NCBI GenBank assembly: GCA_964036665.1
Contig: OZ038528.1
Span: 17,905,245-17,969,244 of the forward strand
Origin: Gordius sp. MW1
Taxonomy: Eukaryota; Nematomorpha; Gordioida; Gordea; Gordiidae
DNA length: 64,000 nucleotides
Direction of reading: 5' to 3'
Shown here: piece by piece, positions 37,501-57,971 of the stretch
Layout: the number at the start of each line of letters is the position of its first letter
Position numbering within the stretch: position 1 is the first letter of the stretch
Position numbers and translations under genes: made by a program
Notes under the pieces: generated by a model
The model's database searches: none
What the model was told of the DNA's origin: nothing
Seen by the model: the letters and a program-made list of their open reading frames with translations, nothing else

Positions 37501-40500
37501 TAAAGCTTCATTAGTTGATGCAAAATATTTTAAGAAATACCATCGCTCTATTTCTATAATATTCCACAAAGCACCTATTCACAAATAAAAAAGTACCATT
37601 TTTAAAGCAAAACACAATAACGAGGTTGTGAACAAAATTAAACGTAGTTGAAGCATTTCAGAGCTAAGCATCAAATTAACTCGTATTCCAGCCTAGTCCT
37701 CAGATGTTCCAAATCAGCTGGCATTTCAATCAATGGGTGACCGTAAACTGATTCCAAAGTCCATCGATTTCTCTTAACAATTCCCAATGCCATGCCATCA
37801 GCCGTCGGGCATAATAAGCTAACAGACTCTCCCTTATCTAAACCCACGCAAAAATAAATTTAATATTAAAATAAAATTATCAGTTTTAAAAATTAAAGAT
37901 TTACAATAATTCCTAATACTAGATAATTGTTAGCTTTTGTAAATTAAAAAAAATCAAAGTAATTTTTAAACGTTTTAAACCTAGACTAATAAAATGGCAT
38001 AGACCATCAAACAGCTGGTTTTTTTGCATTGAAATTTATAAGCAATCTATGCCCTCATTTGAATAGAGATACAACTATATGTTAATCTGGATGTTCCACA
38101 CATTTTCACTATATACAATGTAGTTTCAAATTTTTTTAATCGAGCACAAGTTTTTTCTTCTTAAGGATAGAGCCCTGCACGGGGCGGGTCAAAAATTTAA
38201 ATTTAATCAGGCCTCGAGCTCGGGCCTGATAGGCCAACCCGACCCGAGGGCCGAGCCCATCCCAGGCAAAATCTAGCGAATTTAAAACTTTTTAGTAATT
38301 CCTTTGGCTATTTAGAGTAAACAAAATGTTTTTATGTTAAATAAAAGGTACAGGTGGGTATTCTGATTAACATTTCAAAAAAGTCCGGCCGGGCTCGGGT
38401 CGGACCTGAGTAAAAAAAAATTCAGGCTCAGGTCGTGCTCGGGAAAAATAAAATAAAACGTGTCGGGCTCAGGCCGAAGAAATTCCATTTTGCAGGGCTC
38501 TAGTTAAGGGCTTTTGATAGGTCATATTAGATTGATTTAAAGGTTTGGATATAAATATTAAAATCAGCAAAATATTAGTTTGTTAATATATGTCCCTAAG
38601 ATGGGGGACTATATTCTTAATCAAAAATTATAGTATTATTGTATGGTTTTTAATGAAAATTTGATTAATGTTGATTAAAACTACTGATTAAATCGCCCAA
38701 AGTTTCGTCTTGATCGGGAAGATTGTATGGATTATTAAGGTTAGCGCCATCCATAAAAGTGGGCATTTTTCTCGAATCTAGCACCAATTTAAGGCTGTTA
38801 GTTGTTTCGTCATGGGTGTAGGATAAGTGATGACCCCTACATTAATACAGAAAAAATTCATTTAAAAACAATTAAGAAACGATCACTTTTATACAAAAAT
38901 AGCAAAAAATGCCCACCCTTTGATTAAAAAGAATTCATTTTTTACCTCTTAAAATTAGAAGATTTTAAAAACGAAGAATAAAAGTATAAGTAGTAAATAT
39001 GGTAAAAAATGATTGAGTAATTGTGTACGTGGAAGTGCCGAAGGTAATTAAGCGAAAACGATCGTTGAAACAACAGGTCACTCCATTCTTAATGTGCGGG
39101 GCAAAATTTATCTTGAGATTCTCCTAAAAAATAAAAAAAATATCTATGTAAATAATTTTTTAGTTCATACAATTTAATTAGCAAAATTTATTAGTATTAT
39201 GAACATAAAAATCTAAGAAGTACTGAAATTTAATTAGCCATATGTAATAATCAACGAATAAAAGTAAAAACCCATACTATAATCCAACGAGCATTAATTA
39301 GCAAAACGTTTTAGGTGTTGATAATAAATAATAGTAAAAACTTATTACTTTAAAATGTGAAATTTCTGATCTATTGATTTTAACATTAATTTTTGACACT
39401 TTTTATTTATTTGAAAAACATTTGTATAAGGTTGAAATTTGGGGCAATTAAACTGTGTCACAATAAAAAATGACAAAATTTGCGAGACATTATCTTATTA
39501 TTTTTCCATTTAAAGGTCAAAATGGCAATACAAAGCACTTTTGAAAAGCCCAATTACAAAAACGGTTGGGGCTACAATATTAAGCATATAATCTTATCTT
39601 ATAAAAATAAAACTATGTGTGTGTATATATGCCGCCACCAATTTTGGAAAACTACCAGACCAATTTGGCTCAAAATTTCACAGTTTATTCCTGACACTCC
39701 GGAGCATGTTTTAAGATTTGTTCGAGCCAAATCGGTCCAGTAGTTTTCGAGTATTCGTACGCGTTGCACTGTATACGGAAATAGAACAATAGAAGTAGAA
39801 CATGTAGACATCAAACTTTATTTTTACTTCAATAACCGCTTTATCATCATATATGCCCTAAAATTCCAACATAATTTAATACACCCGGGTAAATGGCAAA
39901 ACAACGTTTGCCGGGTTCATCTAGTATTATATAAAAGGTAATTTCAAATTTAGCCACTTTTAAATTCCAAATAACTAATCGACCATGAATTCTGTATTTT
40001 GCCTAACAAATTACATACCATTTCACTATGTTATTGTTACATAATATTTCATTGATATTATGCAGTATTATAGGACAAATCAAGTCAGCCATTTACAAAT
40101 ATTTTATATCCCTAAAACAATAAAAAAATTATTACTAAATGTGTTTGGGAGAAAGCAACAATTCCTTTTGATGAGCTTAGCAATCCATAGTTTTTTTAAT
40201 TTAAGTGAAGCCAGCTCAAAATTTAAAAGAATTAATTTTATGAGGCAGAATATTTGAATTAGCATTAACAAGTGACTACCAATGATAATTACACTTGAAA
40301 TCTAAATAGTGCGATAAATTCCATAATTAATATATATTTAGCTTGATTGTAATTCATACTAGCATTAGCTAATACATTGAAAACTATGCCGTTAATTTAA
40401 AAATAAAAATGTATTTGAAAAAAATTATAAGAAATATATGTTAGAATCTAATTATTATAAACTTTGCTAAACTGCTTCGATGAATGAGGTATATACCCAC

Positions 40501-41457
40501 ATCTTCCATCAGATAATATTAACACAAAGGCAGATAATATCCAAGAATGCGTTATACAGGTAATATGCAAATTTTGAGTTGCTTCTACATGTAAGAAAAT
40601 GAATAATGTAAAAATTGCATATTTAAATTATAACTAACTTTCTTTGCCTCCAATAATGTCTGAGATGTGAAATTTATAAACTGGATTATTAATGATAACC
40701 CTTGATTTAGGCCACTCATAAAATGACATCATTCCATCATTTGTAGTAACCAACAATTGATTAAAATAATGTGATAGACTAAATTAACAAAAAAATGAAT
40801 GATTTTATATAACAATTTGTACCAAAATGTTTTAAAAAAATTGATTGTGACAATATAATTATAATTTTTAAACAATGTATAAAAAGCAAAAAAAACATTT
40901 TTGTTGGCTTTTAAGTTACCAAGATATTTCAGATTTAAAAGTAAGATTGTCACTGAGTTTGGTAATTATGACCTGAGGAATCATTGGTGACCCATATCCA
41001 TGCCCAATTCCAGCCAAACTAAGTTCAATACACTAAATTTTATCTTACACAAAATAATACCTTTTTTCTTTATTCTTTACAATGTACTCATTTGATACTG
41101 TACTATCAGTTTCCACTGAATAAAAACACAAATGACCAAGGGCAGTCTTTAAAAATAAGTAAATAATTTTAAATTTATACTGATATAGCTATAATATTTG
41201 AGGTCTTGTGCCAGAGTAAAAACTTAAATGATCCATATAAATTAACAAAATCTTGATCAATGTGTGTTGAATATAATTCAATAAATGGCTAAAAAAAATT
41301 AACACTATAGTATCAAATCTACCTCTAAATGATGAATGTGAATCGACGTTAAACTCAAAATGCACAAAAACTGTTTATTATCAGATAACTTGATTTCCTT
41401 GGGATGACAGCTTGGTAAGAGTTTATAGATTGCAGGAAACCCGTCCAGAAAATACAT
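19568..41457 (-). CDS. RIC1: RIC1, subunit of the RIC1-RGP1 guanine nucleotide exchange factor for Rab6
   Basis: 28 exons, in transcript order: 41323-41457, 41181-41288, 41061-41146, 40920-41018, 40639-40778, 40463-40584, 39029-39123, 38685-38836, 37681-37837, 36488-36836, 35441-35479, 34267-34377, 33928-34017, 33121-33307, 32695-32802, 31749-31918, 30403-30681, 29570-29672, 26867-27068, 25670-26081, 23679-23850, 23067-23259, 22196-22396, 21320-21420, 21076-21255, 20459-20705, 19939-20175, 19568-19871. They total 4779 nt, 1592 codons plus stop, every junction in phase; human is about 1420. The start MYFLDGFP is the family's typical N-terminus. Residues 1 to about 740 are WD40-like strands ([25 protein letters not shown]). 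The RIC1 domain covers about 840-1110 ([34 protein letters not shown]). A conserved C-terminal block is [13 protein letters not shown] (about 1413). A Ser/Thr/Pro loop (about 950-990) and the tail are specific. With RGP1 it activates Rab6 at the Golgi. The exon 14 donor is the least certain. Confidence 0.95.
20254..20416. mobile_element. GCGTAGCC-type MITE in RIC1 intron 26
   Basis: Inverted ends CATGGGCGTAGCCAGCATTG and ...CTGGCTACGCCCATG, with a G-rich block (GGGGGGAGGGGC) at one side and a C-rich block at the other. It fills more than half of a 283-bp intron. Its complement creates an extra open frame reading out of exon 26, which is not coding. Confidence 0.85.
22006..22136. mobile_element. 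GTGTTGTAAAAACGG MITE, shortened copy
   Basis: Ends GTGTTGTAAAAACGGGTGGG and ...TTTTTACAACAC; right flank TA, left flank TT. At 131 bp it is shorter than the 166-bp copy at 34478, so it carries an internal deletion. It lies in RIC1 intron 23. Confidence 0.8.
22697..22992. mobile_element. CAGTC MITE (pogo/mariner-like), 296 bp
   Basis: Flanked by TA (22695-22696, 22993-22994). Ends are CAGTCATTAATTG and ...AGAAGTTTCGACTG. The body is nearly the reverse complement of 52555-52857, sharing AAACGATG and the CGATATTGTACTA and TTAACTTCGCGA blocks. No transposase is encoded; the short open frame 22822-23046 is part of the repeat. It lies in RIC1 intron 22. Confidence 0.85.
23457..23545 (+). repeat. 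Composite-repeat fragment
   Basis: TTAATTACTATGCAATTATG, GGCTAGCTTTTGGTTGTCC, GTCCGTCC and CCAACTTGTAATTTTTAA match the block at 45195 and 9880. It lies in RIC1 intron 21. Confidence 0.6.
24207..25650. mobile_element. hAT-like element, 1.44 kb, in RIC1 intron 20
   Basis: Perfect 8-bp duplication TACACATT at 24199-24206 and 25651-25658. Ends are TAGTGTTGCG and ...CGCATCACTA. Both subterminal regions are packed with TCTCGTCTCG / CTCGAGACCGAG repeats, a hAT-like feature. The interior is AT-rich and no transposase is recognised, so it is non-autonomous. The right end lies just inside the intron after RIC1 exon 20. Confidence 0.85.
26374..26388. repeat. (TA)n microsatellite
   Basis: A short run of alternating A and T at about 26374-26388 in RIC1 intron 19. 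Confidence 0.7.
27237..27700 (-). repeat. Composite interspersed repeat with tRNA-like head, inverted copy
   Basis: Read on the minus strand, it begins with a tRNA-like head at about 27625-27690 (A-box-like TGGTATAGTGGTTATAG, B-box GGTTCAAGTC). It continues through the CCAATG..CATTGGCC core and TTGCATAGCAA block, and ends with the C/T tract and GGGCCGAAGGCCCGAG. It lies in RIC1 intron 18, about 170 bp 5' of exon 19. The head is not a functional tRNA: acceptor-stem pairing is absent. Confidence 0.75.
28425..29060. repeat. Tandem array of ~107-bp hairpin-bearing units
   Basis: Six TTGGCCAATGG starts occur at 28425, 28532, 28638, 28746, 28854 and 28984, spaced 107, 106, 108, 108 and 130 bp. Each unit contains the inverted pair CCAATGGTCAT...CCATTGG around a T run, then CAGCAGCCAGGACACGGTAA or a CAGCGGACGG variant, then an A-rich tail. 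The later units change to the CGGACGGCCAAAAAG form of the composite repeat. The array makes up part of RIC1 intron 18. Confidence 0.85.
29325..29400. repeat. GGAC microsatellite and composite-repeat end
   Basis: A CGGACGGACGGACGGACGGA run at about 29333-29354, directly followed by the GAGCCCATAAATTGCATAGC motif that marks one end of the composite repeat family. Confidence 0.75.
30199..30362. mobile_element. GCGTAGCC-type MITE in RIC1 intron 17
   Basis: Ends ATGGGCGCAGCTAG and ...CTAGCTAGGCCCAT-like, with central G-rich and C-rich blocks. Flanks CAAAATTT and TAAAATTT (7 of 8 identical) look like an 8-bp target duplication. It lies about 40 bp downstream of the exon 17 donor. Confidence 0.75.
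31473..31634. mobile_element. GTGTTGTAAAAACGG MITE in RIC1 intron 16
   Basis: Ends CGTTATAAAAACGGTTGG and ...AGCCGTTTTATAACAC, with GGTCGACC near both ends, giving a long palindromic structure. Both overlapping open frames here are palindrome artefacts. Confidence 0.8.
34478..34643. mobile_element. GTGTTGTAAAAACGG MITE, intact 166-bp copy
   Basis: TA on both sides (34476-34477, 34644-34645). Ends GTGTTGTAAAAACGGCTGGG and ...CCCAGCCGTTTTTACAACAC are almost perfect inverted repeats of about 25 bp. It is the best reference copy of the family in the window. It lies in RIC1 intron 11. Confidence 0.88.
38168..38502. mobile_element. hAT-like MITE with TAGAGCCCTGCA ends
   Basis: Ends TAGAGCCCTGCACGGGGCGG and ...TTTTGCAGGGCTCTA. 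Subterminal repeats of CGGGTC/CGAGCCC type fill both sides. Flanking octamers CTTAAGGA and GTTAAGGG agree at 6 of 8, an aged target duplication. It lies in RIC1 intron 8. The same family is seen at 60309-61215 and about 56560-57407. Confidence 0.8.
39640..39928 (-). repeat. Interspersed repeat fragment ending GATGAACCCGGCAAACG
   Basis: The minus strand begins ACTAGATGAACCCGGCAAAC and continues to CTACTGGACCGATTTGGCTC. A second, inverted copy of the TTTGGCTC / ACTACCAGACCAATTTGGCT phrase follows. This type of sequence is common in arthropod genomes as I recall, but I cannot name the family with certainty. It lies in RIC1 intron 6. The two overlapping open frames here arise from this inverted repeat. 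Confidence 0.55.
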
Positions 41458-41578
41458 GTTCAACTAGCACTTTGCCCAACTATTACACGCATATTAATCA
41501 GCTGAGCGCTCAGGATTTGCCTGCAACTCGCATAGCTACAAACAAACCCATTATATAAATTTGCATGGTTTTCTATCC

Positions 41579-41734
41579 CATGGGCGTAGCCAGCATTGGG
41601 ATTAGAAGGGGGCAATAATAATTTATGGAGGGGAAATGCTATTTTTTTTTAAATGTTAGCCATAATTTTAATACATTTCTGGATTTAGAGGAAGGCAGCC
41701 GTTTTCTACCCCCCCGCCCCTGGCTAGGCTCATG
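41579..41734. mobile_element. GCGTAGCC-type MITE upstream of RIC1
   Basis: Ends CATGGGCGTAGCCAGCATTG and ...CTGGCTAGGCTCATG. TCTATC occurs on both flanks. It lies 122 bp upstream of the RIC1 start codon, so it sits in the probable promoter or 5' UTR region. Confidence 0.8.
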
Positions 41735-42475
41735 TCTATCAACGTCAACAAACAGTAGCCTAGTTAAAAAAAATCTGAATCTGAGAAGGCCAAGTCTTTA
41801 ATACTGTAAATTTGTATGTTTCGGCCCCCAGGCCTAAAACAATACATTAATGTTTTAAATTAATTAGAAAACGCTAACGAGTTCTATATATTCCACCTTT
41901 TGCCAACAACTTGGGGTTCTCATTGTTGAATTTAGCTTCAAAGTTTTTGCCCAGAGATTTAGATCTTTGTTTTTAATATTGTGTCACTTTGCCTTGGTTT
42001 TTTTATAGAATTGACTTTGTCTTCAAAGGCAAAATGATCACTTTTTTGAAATTTTATCCGGGGGGGGGCGAAAGTGAAGGTCAAAAAAGGCTCAAAATAA
42101 TATTTAGTGAGAAAAAATTTATAAGTGCGGCATCGGTGCATCAAGCTTACAAAGTTCACACTGCCAAACGAATTTTGGATATCTTTAGTCAATTACTTAC
42201 GGCCACCAGATTGTCTGACCAAACCTTTCATTTCCACTATTCTATAGTGTTCCTTATTTAACATTTTTAGTACCTCCTTATAATGCTACGGTACCGATCC
42301 TACTTCTGATACCAATAAGGGAAACCGAAGGGGACGATGTATGCAAAACGGAAGGACTACGAATAGCTAACTTGATTATTTTATACTTTAAAAAATAGAG
42401 TTTAAGTAAATTACTCACTATCTTAAATTTATTAGCCTTTTGGTTTTACACATCTGAATCAGCATTATTGATGAC

Positions 42476-42618
42476 CATGGGCGTAGCCAGGGAGACAGGG
42501 AGGAGCGACTACCCCCTCTAAATCCCCAAAAAATTTAAAATTGAATAGAGTTATGATTAAAATCCTCTCCCTAAATCATTATTGTTCCCCTTTAATTCCC
42601 ATCCTGCCTAAGCTCATG
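42476..42618. mobile_element. GCGTAGCC-type MITE
   Basis: Begins CATGGGCGTAGCCAGGGAGA and ends ...CCTGCCTAAGCTCATG. The G-rich and C-rich sides are swapped relative to 41579, so it is inserted in the opposite orientation. TTGAT occurs on both flanks. Confidence 0.75.
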
Positions 42619-43524
42619 TTGATCAATTCAAGAACCCTATCTGAAGCGGAATATTGATGCAGAGACATTCCACTCCCCGCTTCGAATTTGGTAAATTTTA
42701 AATTCTTCTAGATCGGGAAGCTTTTTAGCGAGATTCCTACTTTTTGATTTTTAATTGGTTGTCTTCCACATAAAGTAACGACTTAACTAAGATTCAATGC
42801 TAAAAGTCGGTGGAATTCCTTCTTGAAATAAAGCGCAATAGTCGACATAATCATAAAATCTATCAACGTATATTAAATTTCCTAACAAATGCTAAATTAA
42901 AAAAAGGAACCTCTTGGACGAATACAATGCTCCCGGTCCCCGGATAGGAAGACGTTCTCCCCCGTCTAATCATTAGGTATCCTTTTTACTAAAACAAAGA
43001 TTTGGTAATCTTAGAGCTAAATACTATTTTAAATGTTCGCGGATTTTTGCCAATTCCGGAAGATAGATCGATAATGCTATTTTAAAATAGTTAATTTTTA
43101 TTATTTTATTTGACGCATTGTTTTATATACTTTATGTAGTTACTTAAAATTATAATTAACGGATTTTTGAAATTAAACTTCAAAAAAATAGACAAGTGCT
43201 TCCTTGATCATTTGTAATCTTTAAATTTTCGTTGTCGATGATAGGTACATTGCCCATTTTTGATAATTCCGTATTAATTCTTTAATTAGCCTGACGATTT
43301 AAGATACTCTCAGCGAAGACAAGAAACTTTTATAAATGATGCAAGACTGCAATAAATTAATCCTTATGTTATCACAGTATAAATTTAATGGCTTCTAGCA
43401 GACCCCTAAATAGGTAAAAAATTGTTTTTTGTGCTTTGTTTAGGTTTTTTAAATTGAGCTAATTAATTCGTGATTACATATTTTTTTATTTTCTAGGCAT
43501 AGTTCAAGTTAACACGTGATGCAA

Positions 43525-43562
43525 TAGAGATCGGCAAGCCCGACCCGGCCACAGAATTGTCC
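43525..43562. repeat. hAT-like element end fragment
   Basis: TAGAGATCGGCAAGCCCGAC followed by CCGGCC resembles the right end of the element at 5855-6293 (its complement begins CAGAGATCAGAAAAGCCCG). No partner end was found, so it is a fragment. Confidence 0.5.
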
Positions 43563-44934
43563 CAACCAGCCTTTACATTTTAATGCTTTCTTTATTATAA
43601 TTCCTTTTCGAATCGGACCTAATTATAGTTTTCTATAATGTCGATTCCAAACTAAAAAATTTCTCCCATACTTTGATGCATTTAGAGATCTGCACAGCCA
43701 TATGTCAATGACTTGGTTCAAAAATTATCACATATTCTAGCAACTGATACAAAATAAAAAAACTTTCAATAGATGAATTTGTAAAAAAAGACAAGCTCAA
43801 TATTTCACCGATATATTAAATCAAATAACTTACTTTTTTTTACATTGTGCTCATTAAATGTAATATATGATGTCTATATAACAATAAAACGAATGTATAT
43901 TCTCGTTTAACCTTTATTAAATGTTAGGCAATTTATTTATTTCGGAAGGCCCCCGCTAAAAATAAATAATTTAGGAAGAGTTGACGAAATAAGCGAACGG
44001 CATGAGGGGCTAAATTAAAACAATTTCGAACAATGTAATTGTTGACCTATGAATTCCAATTGATTACTAATATTAAACATTCAATGTTATAATTTAAACC
44101 CTAGCATTCTCAATATTTCTAAATATTGGCACTAAAAAATTACCTTCAAATAAATATACCTCATATAGAACATCAAAATAAAGCTTAATATATTGTATTA
44201 TGTAATGGTATACTTCAATAGAACATAGGTTATATTAAGTATCCATGTAATAGCTCTTATCTAGTATTAAGCCAATACCCGTTTTGTTATTATAAGCGCA
44301 AATCCATACTATCGACATGCCTCACTTTTCATATTATCGAGAAAATAGTTTACCCCTCAGACAGCTATGTCACTTTTTCCAGGAAAAACAACGTTTTAAG
44401 AACCAAATTTTGCCCACTTCAATCAAAATAGCGGCTAAGGTCATGGTAAAAAAAATCAATTTTTTATTTAAGTTTTCATTATAAAAACAATTTTTTTTAT
44501 TTAAATAGCTCTTTTAAATCTATTATAATAAGTAAGTAACCCACAAATTTGACAAATTGTATATTATTAGTTTCATAAATCGCACTAATTTAAAAATATG
44601 AGAAACAGATTTTTTGCGTAGGTAGTCAACTGTTAATTGCATTATATACATTAATAAATATAAATTGCAACGATATTAAAAAAAACAATTAACGATTTAC
44701 TATCGGATTTTATAAGGCACCAAGAGAGGTGGTAAGGAATCAACAAGTGAGCAAAGCATCGATAATTGATTATTTATATATAATGAAAAATTAGCGCGGT
44801 TAAAAAGTCGTTAACATATTATAAAAAATAGAGTATTACGGCATGGATAAAAGTAATTGAGAGTTGACAAGTATTTTTAGCATAATTGTTTTGGACAGAA
44901 AATTGCGATAGTTTTCATTTTCAAGGCTGGCTTT

Positions 44935-54669
<9,735 letters not shown>

Positions 54670-57600
54670 CACACGATAACTTTAAAAATTTTGGCAATAA
54701 TAGTGCGTGCCAGCAGCAGGTGAGCACCGCTAGGTCAGCACAGTATATTTATTAAATGCTATGCAATTATTTTTAAATCCATTGTAAGCTAATAATCAAG
54801 GAAAGTATTAAAAAATCTATGAACAGAGTATAAAAGTATACACTTATAAAATATTTACGCCTATTAAATATATGTATTTGGTTAAATTATAATATATGAT
54901 AGATTCATATTCTAGCAAGGAAGTCAAACCATGAATTTTTTCTTATTTGTATCTGTGCATTTCCTTAGTGTGTCAAATTATTTGAAAGGGGTGATGCCCT
55001 TGTTCTGATCTCTACTCCATTTTCCTTATAGTAATATGACATATGCAACTAACACCTTAATTTTAGTATTTGGCACTATATATGGCGCAAAGAAATTATT
55101 CAAGCTTTATAATTAATATGCACTCATATTAGAAAGTTATTAAATAGTAATAGATGCAATTAAGTTCAAAGTGGTTAGGCATAAATAATCCTTTCTCATT
55201 TTCAATTGTAATATTTGCCCAACAGTTTCAATGCAGTTTTTTGCTAGATAACCATAGTCGAATAAAGGCGCGTAGCCTTAATTTTTTCATGACGGGTGAG
55301 GGAACGGGTAAATTCTAAAATAATTGTGACGTTTATATTTAAAAAATAAATGTGGATAAAAAATGGTCATTATGAAAAAAAAAATTGAATTTTTGGCCAA
55401 GCGATAGTAATTTTCTCATTTTACCTAAGATGAGAGCATTCCTAACTAATTACTAATCATGGCAATCCATTTAATCGACAGATTGACATACGAATTATTA
55501 ATAAATTATTATATCTCTCTAGAATGTGAAAAATTTAGCTATTTCGTTGTTTTTGTTAAGGAGACCAGTTAAAATTGTAGTTTTTTTAGATAATGGCTCT
55601 AGTAATTTTAAAAATAGATAGGGTACCGATAGAATTTTTGGGACCACAGGTCTATTGAGCTTAAGAAAAACCATAAACATGAATCAAATTATGATTTTCA
55701 TGTTTGTGCAATTTAAGTCAGTTGAGCGCAATTTGCCCGAAACTTGTTTCTTACCAAGTTTCTGGCCACAAGTTTAGAAAGTTAGCTAGATTTTTTCATC
55801 GAAAAACCATTCAGTTAGTTGAATAATTAAGGAAACAAGCAAGAGGATAGGTATTGTTAATTTAAAATAAATTTTGATGGATCGAACTGAAGTATTCTTA
55901 CAATTTCTTTTATTTTTGAGATCAAAATCATATTAACTAGCTTTTTAGATAATAAAAAATTTGATAAAACTTTCCAACATGGTTTTTTATAGATTTCACC
56001 TCAATTGCATTATCAAATTATTAGAAATCAAACATATCTAATCTAAGGATAATCATTTATTAAGTAAAGATAAAGATAGTATAATGAATGATATATTATA
56101 GATTAGGAGAAGTAATAACTAGGGCCGGGGTGTGGAAACTACTAAACAAAGGATGATTATATGATCAGATTAAAACATATGGTAATTACCAATTCGGATT
56201 TGGCTTACAATATTAAAATATATAATTGTAGCAAGAATACAATCTGTAGCACATGATATACAAATTCACATATACGACACAAATCGAATCACCTGGTCTA
56301 GTATTTTTTCTGAAATTATTTGCATAGTAAGTAGGCATAGGTCAAAAATTTAACAAGCTACTAAAGAAAAATCAAGTTTTCAGATTGCCTAGGATAAAAA
56401 CCGCAATAAAAAACTTCTACTTACTAGGTGTAGCGTGGCTATGTAATGTTGTGGTAAAATGCTCGATCAAGTTTCTCATAAGTAAATAAGTGAATTCGGA
56501 AAATAGAAAATGGGGTTAAAAGTTGTTGTCAAAAATTAAATTGAAAATTTTTAAATGCTTTCAAGTCGGGTTCGGGTAAAAATTTAAACGCTTTCGGGTC
56601 GGGTCGGGTTGAAGGTAATGAATCCTACATTGCATAATAGGCATATCTATTAAATTCATCGTGTGTGATTAATTTATCTCATTTATTCATTTATATTATT
56701 TTTTTTAATTTACATCGATATTTAGATTTGCACAATTTTGAACTCAGAAAGATAAAACATCTTATACTATAAATTGTGATAAACATATAATTGATATCAC
56801 ATAACTTATTGACGTTTCTCTGAACTCCCAAAAATTTTTTTAAATATCAATGTCTCAACTAGTTTTACCGCTTAACATAAACACTAGAATAAAATAAAAT
56901 ATTAGGATTATTTAAACGAATGACTAAGATGTAGAAAAAACATTATTTTACACACATGATTTAAAAAAAGAACAAATTTTTTCTCCTTTCATTTCCGCAC
57001 AATATTGCCACAACCATTATTAGCTTTAAAAAATTGCTTGATAATAATTGACTCATTTTAAATTAACAAAAGTTTAAGAATATCTGCATTTTTTATGGTG
57101 CCTACTGAATTTAAATGGCTTGTTAAGATATATACTTTGGTTTGGGTGGTGTAAAACTTTTCTTTCTGCTTTTTTCTAATGCTTTCACTTCTGGCTAACA
57201 TGTTTTAAAATGTTGTGAAATCTGATGTTTTTTGCAAGAAAACATTTTGTTGCAATTTGAAACCATCAATTTACACCAATAACTTTTTTTTACTTTCAGG
57301 TCGGGTCAGGTCGGGCGGATTTCAAAATTTAAAACGCTTTCGGGTCGGGTTAGGGTTGAAAAATTTAAAACGCACTTGGGTTGAAAAAAGTGACTTTGCA
57401 GGGTTCTATATAATTTTAACTAAAATGTTGCAACAAATATGGTTTAATTTGAAATAGATAATAAATACCCCATCTAGGAGCGTCGCCATAAACTTAAAAG
57501 TACACTCTAATTAGCGCCATCTAGTGGCAATTTTAATTAGAGAATAATTTGAAAACCCGCAATATATTAATTAATTTCGAATAAAATGTGGTTTAATTAT

Positions 57601-57965
57601 ATTTCATACAAACGGGAAATTTAACTGTAAAGAATAAAGATGACTCTTATCGGATTTTATAGGCTGCAAATTGTATCCCGTATTTAAATAACGGCACAAT
57701 ATAACAACCAAATTATTGCCAGGCCCTAACATTTATACATAAAATAAAGCTATCAGTTAAGTATTTCAATGAGCCTCAAAGCCAAATCAGTCTCTTAACT
57801 TACAAATTTAACCAGTAAAGTTAAATGGTATTAGAAGACATCGAGTACTGGACAAATTCATTCATATGGATGGCAAACCCATAAACTTTATACAACACAT
57901 TATAATTTATTGATCTAATTATATTAAATAATTAATATTTTTAAATCCAAATAAAGGCTAATGCT
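54670..57965. other. Spacer between ALDH4A1 5' end and Sp-like gene 3' end
   Basis: Probable ALDH4A1 promoter region directly after 54669. A partial GCGTAGCC phrase lies near 55269, and a hAT-like MITE at about 56560-57407. No coding exon is recognised, and I found no third zinc finger for the Sp gene here on the minus strand. Confidence 0.5.
56560..57407. mobile_element. hAT-like MITE of the TAGAGCCCTGCA family, left end unclear
   Basis: The right end ...GACTTTGCAGGGTTCTA and the CGGGTCGGGT subterminal repeats match 60309-61215. The interior shares long stretches with it, for example TTCTCCTTTCATTTCCGCAC and AACATATAATTGATATCAC. The left terminal repeat is not visible and may be deleted. 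Confidence 0.65.
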
Positions 57966-57971
57966 TTATTT
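57964..57971 (-). terminator. Candidate polyadenylation signal overlapping Sp stop codon
   Basis: The minus strand reads AAAAAATAAAGC; AATAAA overlaps the TAA stop. This supports a transcript ending soon after the second finger, although AATAAA is frequent by chance in AT-rich DNA. Confidence 0.4.

Larger units (their letters stand above)
41458..44934. other. Spacer between RIC1 5' end and ALDH4A1 3' end
   Basis: It holds two GCGTAGCC MITEs (41579-41734, 42476-42618) and a hAT-like end near 43525 (TAGAGATCGGCAAGCCCGAC). A plus-strand frame at 44318-44450 ends in a donor-like site (see findings). ALDH4A1 polyadenylation would fall between about 44460 and 44934; TTTATT on the plus strand near 44464 is a candidate AATAAA. 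No other gene is recognised. Confidence 0.55.
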
